Shown in pieces: positions 1 to 5,360 of a stretch of 8,558 bases of DNA. The DNA comes from Anaerolineales bacterium UBA6663 (GTDB lineage: Bacteria > Chloroflexota > Anaerolineae > Anaerolineales > UBA6663), in NCBI GenBank assembly GCA_002455335.1, contig DKKP01000434.1:1-8558 (forward strand), read 5' to 3'. Below the pieces are notes generated by a model. That model saw nothing but the letters and a program-made list of their open reading frames with translations, searched no databases and was not told where the DNA came from. Both the position numbers and the translations under genes were made by a program. Position 1 is the stretch's first letter. Each line of letters starts with the position of its first letter.

Positions 1-673
1 CGTCGGGCAGGGCGAAGGCGTTCAGGTAGCGCGCCCCGAACTTGCTCGAGTCGGCGACCCCGATCACGACGTCTGAGGCCCTGACCATGTTGTGCTTGAG
101 CTGAGCCTCGTCGAGGTCGACCTCCATCAGGCCGTCGCGGGGCGTCAGACCTCGCGCCCCGAAGAAACCCAGGTCGACGCGCAGGCGTTGGGTCATCGAG
201 TCGGCCAGGCTGCCCACCAGCGAGCTCGAGCGGTGGCGGACCGTGCCGCCGAGCACGATCGTGGCGATGCTGTCGCAATAGCTGAGCTCGACGGCCGTGT
301 ACAGGCCGTTGGTGACCACGACCAGGTCGCGCCGGTCCTTGATCAGACGGGCGATGAACAGCGCCGTGGTGCTCGCGTCGAGAAAGATCCGCTGGCCCGA
401 TTGGATCAACTCAGCCGCGACCCGCGCGATCCGCAGTTTCTCGGCCCGCCGCTCGTTCTCGCGCGCGATCTGATTGCGCTCCAGCCGGCCGCGGCTCGAG
501 ATCGCGGCGCCGCCATGGACGCGCGTCACCAGGCCCTGCTCCTGCAGGCGCTCGAGATCCTTGCGGATGGTCACCTCGGTCACCGTCAGGAGCTGGCTGA
601 GCTCGACGACGCTGACCCGTTCTCGAGAGGAGAGCAGGCTGAGGATCTGCTCCTGGCGGCTTTCGATAGTCAT
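1..673 (-). CDS. DeoR-family transcriptional regulator of sugar metabolism (C-terminus off the left edge)
   Basis: Reading leftwards from ATG 671-673 gives 224 uninterrupted codons, about 30 short of the family's usual ~255. An N-terminal winged helix-turn-helix spans about residues 5-57: 'VSVVELSQLL' leads to the recognition helix with 'TIRKDLERL', then the wing 'GLVTRVHGGA'. This is the classic DeoR signature. The C-terminal DeoRC sensor domain, of the sugar-phosphate-isomerase fold, starts near residue 80. It shows 'DASTTA' (D99-A104), 'VTNG' (120-123), 'LGGT' (141-144) and 'ADSSKFG' near the break, the motifs that line the phosphosugar pocket. The family usually represses sugar catabolic genes and is released by a phosphorylated intermediate. 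The start is supported by Shine-Dalgarno GGAGGG (679-684, minus strand) 5 nt before the ATG. It is transcribed away from the transporter operon, so its target may lie off the left edge, may be the lacI-family gene, or may be itself. The effector cannot be read from the sequence. Confidence 0.93.
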   Translation of the reverse strand, partial: MTIESRQEQILSLLSSRERVSVVELSQLLTVTEVTIRKDLERLQEQGLVTRVHGGAAISSRGRLERNQIARENERRAEKLRIARVAAELIQSGQRIFLDASTTALFIARLIKDRRDLVVVTNGLYTAVELSYCDSIATIVLGGTVRHRSSSLVGSLADSMTQRLRVDLGFFGARGLTPRDGLMEVDLDEAQLKHNMVRASDVVIGVADSSKFGARYLNAFALPD

Positions 674-699
674 AGGCGCCCTCCAAAAGGCGTTATTTC

Positions 700-728
700 A
701 CTATACGGCCAATTCGAAACAAAATCAA
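700..728 (-). promoter_or_regulatory. Sigma70-type promoter of the DeoR-family gene
   Basis: On the minus strand, TTGATT (723-728; 4 of 6 to the -35 consensus) is separated by exactly 17 bp from TATAGT (700-705; 5 of 6 to the -10 consensus). Transcription would start near 693, giving a leader of about 20 nt that includes the GGAGGG ribosome-binding site. The stretch is clearly more AT-rich than the surrounding coding DNA. Confidence 0.6.
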
Positions 729-730
729 AG
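711..730 (-). promoter_or_regulatory. Candidate DeoR-type operator: T-tracts repeated every 5 bp
   Basis: Read on the minus strand, this stretch is CTTTG-ATTTT-GTTTC-GAATT, with T-tracts repeating every five bases. Several DeoR-family regulators (AgaR and relatives) bind tandem TTTCR/TTTYR-like units with about this period. The block covers the -35 hexamer and much of the spacer of the gene's own promoter, so binding there would give autorepression. The function is inferred from pattern and position only. Confidence 0.35.
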
Positions 731-752
731 CGAATATGCTATCGAATGGTTG

Positions 753-781
753 TTGACTCGTAAATTCGAGACTGCTAATCT
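753..781 (+). promoter_or_regulatory. Probable promoter of the LacI-family gene
   Basis: TTGACT (753-758; 5 of 6 to the -35 consensus) is followed after 17 bp by TAATCT (776-781). The latter matches only 3 of 6 but keeps the important first T, second A and last T. An alternative -10 is GCTAAT (774-779) with a 15-bp spacer. The start would fall near 788, giving a leader of about 84 nt before ATG 872. Confidence 0.4.
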
Positions 782-785
782 CGGA
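765..785. promoter_or_regulatory. Inverted repeat over the lacI-family -10 region, candidate operator
   Basis: TTCGAGA (765-771) and TCTCGGA (779-785) form an inverted repeat matching at 6 of 7 positions around a 7-bp spacer (CTGCTAA). It overlaps the proposed -10 element, which is where an autoregulating repressor would bind. The true owner (LacI-type or DeoR-type protein) is not known. Confidence 0.3.
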
Positions 786-791
786 TTACTG

Positions 792-799
792 ACACGTGT
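792..799. promoter_or_regulatory. ACACGTGT palindrome with central CG, possible LacI-type half-site pair
   Basis: This is a perfect 8-bp palindrome with a central CpG, as in many LacI-family operators, placed just after the proposed transcription start of the lacI-family gene. It is short and could occur by chance in GC-rich DNA. Confidence 0.2.
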
Positions 800-815
800 A
801 AGGTGACTCGTGAAA

Positions 816-844
816 GCTGCGGCGGACCGCAGCACACCGCGGTG
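816..844 (+). other. Hairpin and adjoining palindrome in the lacI-family leader
   Basis: GCTGCGG (816-822) and CCGCAGC (827-833) pair perfectly around a CGGA tetraloop. Directly after comes the 10-bp palindrome CACCGCGGTG (835-844). Both lie in the untranslated leader if translation starts at 872, and the structure ends about 12 nt before the Shine-Dalgarno. It could modulate translation or serve as a DNA site. No T-run follows, so it is not a classical terminator. Confidence 0.35.
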
Positions 845-855
845 AAACCCGCGCA

Positions 856-862
856 AGAGGGG
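856..862 (+). promoter_or_regulatory. Ribosome-binding site that sets the lacI-family start at ATG 872
   Basis: AGAGGGG (856-862) sits 9 nt before ATG 872. An upstream in-frame GTG at 803 would add 23 residues unlike any LacI N-terminus and has no Shine-Dalgarno. From 872 the helix-turn-helix begins at about residue 6, as normal for the family. Confidence 0.65.
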
Positions 863-871
863 CCGGCTTCC

Positions 872-1903
872 ATGACGAAACGCCCAACGCAAATCGATGT
901 CGCCCGGCTGGCCGGCGTTTCGCGCGCGACGGTCTCGTACGTGCTCAATCGCCAGACGGATGGCCGGGTCCCGATCTCAGAAGCCACGTACGAACGCGTC
1001 ACCCGCGCGATCGCGGAGCTCGGCTATGAGCCCGACGCCCGCGCCCAGGCGCTGCGCTCGGGCAACACGCACACCATTGGCGTCATCATCCCCGACCTGC
1101 GGAACCCGCACTTCTGCGAATACGCCACCGGCATCGAGCAGGCGGCGCGCGCCGCCGGGTACCACATGTTGCTCTCCAGCACGGCGCTCAACGCCGATTA
1201 CGGCGTCGGCATCCTGGAGGATCTGGCCCGGCGGCGGATCGACGGGCTGATCCTGGCGACGTCGTTCATCCTCAAGGCGCCCGCCGCGCAGAAGACGTTG
1301 GCGCGGCTCCGCGAACGCTCGCTGCCGATCGTCGAGCTGAGCGACCAATACGACGTCGACTGCATCGCCTCGGATTATCGCGAGGCCACGCGCGAGATGA
1401 TCGCCTACCTGCTCGGGTTGGGGCACAAGCGCATCGGGTTCATTTCCGGGGTGGACGGGGCGCCGGAGGCCGGTGACGACCGGTTCGAGCCCTTTCATGA
1501 CATGTTGCGAGCCGCCGGGCTGCTCGATCCGAAGTTGATCATGAACTGCGGGCCGACGATCGAAGACGGTTATCAGGCGGCGCTCGAACTCCTGCGCCGT
1601 GCAGATCGGCCTACCGCCGTGCTGGCGATCAACGATCTGTTGGCCATCAGCGTGCTTCGCGCCGCTTACGATCTCGGGCTCCGTGTGCCCGATGACCTCT
1701 CGCTGGCTGCCTTTGATGACATCCCGATGGCGCGGTATCTCACGCCACGTCTGACGACGGTTTCGAAAGATGCGTTGTGGATCGGGCAGGAAGCCTTTCG
1801 ACTGTTGCACACGCGCATCCAGACGCCCGAGCTCCCGCGACAGCGCGTGGTTGGCCCAGCAAAGCTGATCATTCGTGAATCGACGGGGCCCGCGCCGACT
1901 TGA
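872..1903 (+). CDS. LacI-family transcriptional repressor
   Basis: A complete 343-residue protein, a normal length for the family. The N-terminal LacI helix-turn-helix is textbook: 'TQIDVARLAGVSRATVSYVLN' covers residues 6-26, with the recognition helix at about 17-26. 'AIAELGYEPDARAQALR' (46-62) supplies the third helix and the hinge that enters the minor groove. From about residue 66 ('THTIGVIIPDLRNPHF') a periplasmic-binding-protein-like core runs to the end, with 'KRIGFISG' and 'AINDLLAISVLRA' as typical core strands and 'DDLSLAAFDDIPMARYLTPRLTTV' as the conserved C-terminal effector-domain block. Such proteins usually bind a sugar or oligosaccharide and release an operator with a central CG. 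The gene lies just upstream of a sugar ABC importer and two glycosidases in the same direction, so it is most likely their local regulator. The inducer (rhamnose, a rhamnoside or another sugar) cannot be told from the sequence. Confidence 0.95.
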   Translation: MTKRPTQIDVARLAGVSRATVSYVLNRQTDGRVPISEATYERVTRAIAELGYEPDARAQALRSGNTHTIGVIIPDLRNPHFCEYATGIEQAARAAGYHMLLSSTALNADYGVGILEDLARRRIDGLILATSFILKAPAAQKTLARLRERSLPIVELSDQYDVDCIASDYREATREMIAYLLGLGHKRIGFISGVDGAPEAGDDRFEPFHDMLRAAGLLDPKLIMNCGPTIEDGYQAALELLRRADRPTAVLAINDLLAISVLRAAYDLGLRVPDDLSLAAFDDIPMARYLTPRLTTVSKDALWIGQEAFRLLHTRIQTPELPRQRVVGPAKLIIRESTGPAPT

Positions 1904-2001
1904 GCCAACCCTTGGAGCACGCTTGTCGCTGGGAGGGATGTGCAGGCATCGAGGTGGTTCGGGCCAGACACGCAAAAAGTGCGGCAGTCACCCCCACCAC
2001 C

Positions 2002-2033
2002 GGCGGGCCCGAGGGCCCTGCCTGTCGTGTTTT
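2002..2033 (+). terminator. Weak candidate terminator after the lacI-family gene
   Basis: GGC+GGGCC (2002-2009) pairs with GGCCC+GCC (2014-2022, with T2019 bulged) around the loop CGAG. A short TTTT run occurs only at 2030-2033, eight bases after the stem. The stem is strong but the T-run is short and distant, so intrinsic termination is uncertain. Confidence 0.25.
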
Positions 2034-2105
2034 CCAGCTCAACCGAACCACATGTCGTCCGAGTGCTGAACCCGCTGGCCGCTGGTGAACAGACTCATCA
2101 CAAAC

Positions 2106-2134
2106 AGGAGGTCTTGCTATTGAACCGAAGGTGA
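2106..2134 (+). other. Shine-Dalgarno followed by a 4-6-codon ORF (leader peptide or relic start site)
   Basis: AGGAGGT (2106-2112) is the best ribosome-binding sequence in the window, yet no gene follows. TTG at 2120-2122, 7 nt downstream, gives M-N-R-R then TGA (2132-2134); an earlier in-frame TTG at 2114 is too close to the Shine-Dalgarno. The bases ATTGAAC resemble an ATGAAC start with one extra T, and the real downstream gene begins ATGAAC. It may be a leader peptide, a decayed copy of an initiation region, or chance. Confidence 0.25.
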
Positions 2135-2166
2135 ATACCGCTTCCTCCATTTTAGTTCACATCACC

Positions 2167-2177
2167 CGTTCCGAACG
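2167..2177. promoter_or_regulatory. Inverted repeat CGTTC-C-GAACG, candidate operator of the transporter operon
   Basis: Five-base perfect arms surround a single central C, ending 27 bp before the binding-protein start codon. Odd-length near-palindromic operators occur in the LacI family. A repressor here would sit between the likely promoter area and the ribosome-binding site. No identical site was found upstream of the lacI-family gene, which weakens the link. Confidence 0.25.
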
Positions 2178-2204
2178 TCTCGCATACGCTACGGAGGAGA
2201 ACTC

Positions 2205-3551
2205 ATGAACGCTCGATCTCAGTTTGCCAAGGCCGCCGGCGCGCTGCTCGCGTCGATCCTGGCTCTCACCGCCTGCGCCCCGGCGGCTACGCCCGCCCCG
2301 GCCACCTCGGCGCCGGACGCCACCGAGGCGCCATCGACCGAGCCCGTGACCATCACATACCTCGTCGACGATCGGCCCGAGAGCATCGCCTCGGCGGAGT
2401 CGCTGGCCGCGGCCTTCCAGGCCAAATACCCGCACATCACAGTCCAGATCGAGACCCGCGGACAGGGCAGCGACGGCGACAACATCGTCAAGACCCGTCT
2501 GGCCACGGGCGAGATGTCGGACGTGTTTGCCTATAACTCGGGCTCGCTGTTCCAGGCGCTCAACCCGGCCCAAAACCTGGCCGACCTGACCGACGAGCCC
2601 TTCGTCGCCAACACGGCCGAGGCGTTTTTCCCGACCGTGTCGGCCGGCGGCCGGATCTACGGCGCGCCCAACGGCACGGCGACCGGCGGCGGCATCCTCT
2701 ACAACAAGAAGGTCTACGAGCAGCTCGGGCTGAGCGTGCCCACGACCTGGGCCGAGTTCGCGGCCAACAATGAGAAGATCAAGGAGGCCGGGATCACGCC
2801 CGTGATCGCCACCTACGGCGATACCTGGACCTCGCAGCTGTTCGTGCTGGCCGACTACTACAACGTCGAGGTGTCCGTCCCGACCTTCGCCGACGACTAC
2901 ACCAACAACAAGGCCAAGTACGCCACGATCCCGGCCGCGATCAAGGGCTTCCAGTACCTGCAGGAAGGTTTCGAGAAGGGCTGGTACCAGGCCGACTTCG
3001 CCACCGACAAACTCGACAAGGGCGTGCAGATGCTGGCCGAGGGCACGGGCGCGCACTATCCGATGCTGACCTTCGTCCTGGGCGCCGTGGCCGCGCAGTA
3101 CCCGGATAAGGTCAACGACCTTGGCTTCTTCGGCGTCCCGGGTGACGATGCCGCGACGAGCGGCGCGACGATCTGGGTGGCCGGCGGCGTGTACATCCCG
3201 CAGACCACGCAACACCTGGCCGAGGCCAAGCTGTTCGTCAACTTCATCGCCTCGGTGGAGGGCTCGGATGCCATCACGGCGGCCGTGCCGCCGACCGGCC
3301 CGTACATGATCAAGGGCGTCGAGCTGCCCGACACGGCGCTCCCGGCCGTCAAGGACGTGGCCGCCTACATCGATAGCGGCAAATCGGGCCCGGCGCTCGA
3401 GTTCGTGTCGCCGATCAAGGGCCCGTCGCTCGAGCAGATCTGCGTGGCGATCGGCTCGGGCCAGATGACCGCCGAGGACGGCGCCAAGGCCTACGACGAA
3501 GACGTCAAGAAGCAGGCGCAGCAACTGGGCCTGCCCGGGTGGGATGACTGA
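2205..3551 (+). CDS. CUT1 ABC importer sugar-binding lipoprotein (family 1 extracellular solute-binding protein)
   Basis: A 448-residue protein, typical for MalE/UgpB-like binding proteins. It begins with a basic n-region, a hydrophobic stretch (about 10-23) and the lipobox L21-T-A-C24, so it should be lipidated on Cys24 and anchored outside the membrane. Residues about 25-47 form an Ala/Pro/Thr-rich tether. The mature fold starts at 'VTITYLVDDRPES'; 'AFQAKYPHITVQIET' and 'YNKKVYEQLGLSVPTTWAEF' (from Y166) are hallmark segments of the family-1 solute-binding fold. Late blocks such as 'EAKLFVNFIASVEG' also fit. The start is supported by GGAGGA (2193-2198) 6 nt upstream. It is first in an operon with two cognate permeases and a rhamnosidase, which suggests a rhamnose-containing oligosaccharide or glycoside as ligand; the ligand is inferred from context only. 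Third codon positions are very GC-rich, like the neighbours. Confidence 0.93.
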   Translation: MNARSQFAKAAGALLASILALTACAPAATPAPATSAPDATEAPSTEPVTITYLVDDRPESIASAESLAAAFQAKYPHITVQIETRGQGSDGDNIVKTRLATGEMSDVFAYNSGSLFQALNPAQNLADLTDEPFVANTAEAFFPTVSAGGRIYGAPNGTATGGGILYNKKVYEQLGLSVPTTWAEFAANNEKIKEAGITPVIATYGDTWTSQLFVLADYYNVEVSVPTFADDYTNNKAKYATIPAAIKGFQYLQEGFEKGWYQADFATDKLDKGVQMLAEGTGAHYPMLTFVLGAVAAQYPDKVNDLGFFGVPGDDAATSGATIWVAGGVYIPQTTQHLAEAKLFVNFIASVEGSDAITAAVPPTGPYMIKGVELPDTALPAVKDVAAYIDSGKSGPALEFVSPIKGPSLEQICVAIGSGQMTAEDGAKAYDEDVKKQAQQLGLPGWDD

Positions 3552-3566
3552 CGTTTGAACGGTTGC

Positions 3567-3602
3567 CGATCGGGGGCCGGCCTGACCGCCGGCCCCCGAT
3601 CG
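3567..3602 (+). other. 15-bp perfect stem-loop between binding-protein and permease genes
   Basis: Bases 3567-3581 and 3588-3602 are exact reverse complements (CGATCGGGGGCCGGC and its complement) around a 6-nt loop, CTGACC. It begins 15 bp after the binding-protein stop codon. No T-run follows, and 33 bp remain before the permease start, so full termination is unlikely. As with structures downstream of malE, it could block 3' exonucleases and keep the binding-protein mRNA more abundant than the permease mRNA, or attenuate read-through. The structure is seen directly; the role is inferred. Confidence 0.8.
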
Positions 3603-3635
3603 CAGTGCGCCCACGCATTGAGACGGTGAGGTCTT

Positions 3636-4514
3636 ATGGATAACATGCCGCGGGCCCGAAGCGTCCTGCTGTCGTATCCGTACTGGTTCTACATCCCGGC
3701 TGTCGCGTTATTCGGGGTGTTCTTCCTGGCGCCGACGGCGATGGCGTTCTACTTCAGCCTGACCCGCTGGACGCTGTTCGATGCCACCTTCATCGGGCTC
3801 GACAACTACGAGCTCTTCCTGAGCGATCCCCAGCTGAAGCTGGCGTTTCGCAACACGGTCATCTACGCCTTGTTGACGAGCGGGCTCAAGGTCGCCGTCG
3901 GCCTGCCGCTGGCCGTGCTGCTGACCTCGGTGCTCAAGCTCAAGGGCTTCTTCCGCAGCGTGATCTACTTCCCGGTGCTGGTGAGCACCGTGGCGGTCGG
4001 GATCACGTTCTCGACCCTGATGCAGCCATCGACCGGCCTGATCAACAAGACGCTCGGGATGCTCGGCGCCGGCCGGATCGACTGGCTCGGCGACCCGGCG
4101 CTGGCGCTCTACTCGGTCGTGGCCGTGGACGTGTGGAAGGGCGTCGGGCTGGCGATGGTGATCTTCATGGCCGGCATCCAGTCGATCCCGACGGATTACT
4201 TCGACGCGGCGCGGCTCGAGGGCGGGTCGTGGGTGGAGTTTCGGCACGTCATCCTGCCGCTCAGCCGCAACGCCAGCTTCACGGTCATCCTGCTCTCCTT
4301 CATCGGCGGGCTGCGAACCTTCGACCTGATCTGGACCATGACCCACGGCGGGCCGGGCTTCGCCTCCGACGTGCTGACCTCCGTGATCTTCAAGCAGTAT
4401 CAGGCCGGCTTCTACGGGCTCTCGACCGCCGGAAACGTGGTGATGTTCCTGCTGGTGACGCTCGTCGCCTACCCGCTGATGCGGTTCTTCAATCGGATGG
4501 AGCTCGAGCTATGA
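3636..4514 (+). CDS. Sugar ABC transporter permease, MalF/UgpA type (CUT1)
   Basis: A 292-residue inner-membrane protein with about six hydrophobic segments, near residues 12-34, 68-92, 100-126, 148-175, 205-228 and 262-285. The opening 'YWFYIPAVALFGVFFLAPTA' and the following 'SLTRWTLFDATFIGLDNYELF' are standard for MalF-like CUT1 permeases. The cytoplasmic EAA loop that docks on the ATPase is visible as 'DAARLEGGSWVEFRHVILP' (D190-P208), with the conserved A-A, G and L-P. The start at 3636 has GGTGAGG (3625-3631) 4 nt upstream; an ATG at 3645 is a less well-spaced alternative. Its stop overlaps the start of the next permease (ATGA), so the two are probably translationally coupled and form the heterodimeric channel for the upstream binding protein. 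Confidence 0.94.
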   Translation: MDNMPRARSVLLSYPYWFYIPAVALFGVFFLAPTAMAFYFSLTRWTLFDATFIGLDNYELFLSDPQLKLAFRNTVIYALLTSGLKVAVGLPLAVLLTSVLKLKGFFRSVIYFPVLVSTVAVGITFSTLMQPSTGLINKTLGMLGAGRIDWLGDPALALYSVVAVDVWKGVGLAMVIFMAGIQSIPTDYFDAARLEGGSWVEFRHVILPLSRNASFTVILLSFIGGLRTFDLIWTMTHGGPGFASDVLTSVIFKQYQAGFYGLSTAGNVVMFLLVTLVAYPLMRFFNRMELEL

Positions 4515-5347
4515 AGATCTGGAAGCTCATTAAGGCCTATGGGCTCGACGCCATTGCGCTGGTGGTGGTCGGGATCTTCTTTATCGTGCCGTTTGTGTTT
4601 ATCGTGCTGACCGCCTCCAAGGGTCGTCAGGAGGCCGGTCTGTTTGAGTTCACGCTGCCGAGCCAGTTTTTGCTCTTTGAGAACATGATCGAGGTCCTGA
4701 CCTTCCGCGACTTCCGGATGGGACGGGCCTTGCTCAACAGTTCGCTGTTGACCGTCGCATCGGTGACCCTGATCGTGTTGTTCGCGGCGATGGTGGCTTA
4801 TGTGCTCCAGCGGCGCAACGACCGGATGGCCAACCTGGTGAACTCGGTGTTGTTCGCCGGGCTTGTATTGCCGCCCGCCGTGGTGCCGACGCTCTTTTTG
4901 TTGCAGTGGATCGGGCTCTACAAGACGCTGTTCGGCCTGATCTTCGTCGAGGTCGCGCTGGCGCTGCCGTTCGCGATCGTGGTGCTGCGCGCCTTCATCG
5001 GCTCGATCCCGCGCGAGATCGACGAGGCCGCGATCATGGATGGCGCCTCGCCGATGCAGCTGTTCTTCTCGATCATCCTGCCGCTGCTCTGGCCGGCTGT
5101 CGTCACCGTGATCGTCACCTCGTCGGTCGCGATCTACAACGACTTCTCGAACCCGTTGTACTTCCTGCCGGGCGAGGCCAACGTCACGGCCCAGTTGACG
5201 CTGTTCAGCTTCATGAGCCAGTTCAACTCGCAGTGGAATCTCCTGTTCGCCGATGTCATCATCATCACTATCCCGCCGCTGATCCTGTTCATGTTCTTCC
5301 AACGCCAGATCGTTTCGGGCATGACCTCGGGCGCGGTCAAAGGTTAA
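4511..5347 (+). CDS. Sugar ABC transporter permease, MalG type (CUT1)
   Basis: A 278-residue inner-membrane protein and partner of the preceding permease. The first transmembrane segment is about residues 12-33 ('LDAIALVVVGIFFIVPFVF'); others lie near 75-98, 113-138, 145-165, 190-215 and 245-268. The EAA motif is exact: 'EAAIMDGASPMQLFFSIILP' (E172-P191), with G178 and the terminal L-P in place. The C-terminal 'GMTSGAVKG' is the usual ending of MalG-like proteins. The start is the ATG that overlaps the previous TGA, with GGAG (4499-4502) 8 nt upstream inside the first permease gene. A longer reading frame upstream exists only because GC-rich DNA is open in this frame, and it would duplicate sequence already used by the first permease. 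No ATP-binding subunit is encoded nearby, so a shared MsmX/UgpC-like ATPase elsewhere is expected. Confidence 0.94.
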   Translation: MKIWKLIKAYGLDAIALVVVGIFFIVPFVFIVLTASKGRQEAGLFEFTLPSQFLLFENMIEVLTFRDFRMGRALLNSSLLTVASVTLIVLFAAMVAYVLQRRNDRMANLVNSVLFAGLVLPPAVVPTLFLLQWIGLYKTLFGLIFVEVALALPFAIVVLRAFIGSIPREIDEAAIMDGASPMQLFFSIILPLLWPAVVTVIVTSSVAIYNDFSNPLYFLPGEANVTAQLTLFSFMSQFNSQWNLLFADVIIITIPPLILFMFFQRQIVSGMTSGAVKG

Positions 5348-5360
5348 GGAGCAGATCGTC

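Larger units (their letters stand above)
1904..2204. other. 301-bp regulatory gap before the transporter operon
   Basis: No credible protein gene was found. The gap holds a GC-rich hairpin candidate (2002-2033), a miniature ORF behind a near-perfect Shine-Dalgarno (2106-2134), an odd-length inverted repeat (2167-2177) and the ribosome-binding site GGAGGA (2193-2198) of the binding-protein gene. I could not find a convincing -35/-10 pair with proper spacing, although the AT-richer stretch around 2113-2160 is the likeliest promoter location. The length and position suggest that the operon's promoter and operator lie here. Confidence 0.5.

Noticed and set aside
92..763. 223-residue plus-strand open frame over the left end
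   Set aside because: It is antisense to the DeoR-family gene, whose helix-turn-helix and sensor motifs read cleanly on the minus strand, and it runs through that gene's promoter.
803..871. GTG start at 803 giving a 366-residue LacI-family protein
   Set aside because: The added 23 residues do not look like a LacI N-terminus, no Shine-Dalgarno precedes the GTG, and the stretch contains the hairpin and palindrome. ATG 872 has AGAGGGG at good spacing.
977..1975. 332-residue minus-strand open frame opposite the LacI-family gene
   Set aside because: Its sequence is Arg/Asp/Gln-rich shadow text without domain features, while the opposite strand has a complete LacI protein.
3567..3602. Rho-independent terminator after the binding-protein gene
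   Set aside because: The stem is excellent but is followed by CAGTGCGCCC, with no T-run, and the permeases need transcription through it.
2157..3614. 485-residue open frame on the minus strand, opposite the binding-protein gene
   Set aside because: Composition is dominated by Arg, Gly, Val and His-rich low-complexity text, the mirror of GC-rich third positions. It shows no family motif, and the plus-strand lipoprotein is unmistakable.
4133..4510. Upstream extension of the second permease frame
   Set aside because: It translates to Arg-rich text overlapping the first permease. The ATGA overlap, the internal GGAG and the standard MalG N-terminus all mark 4511 as the start.
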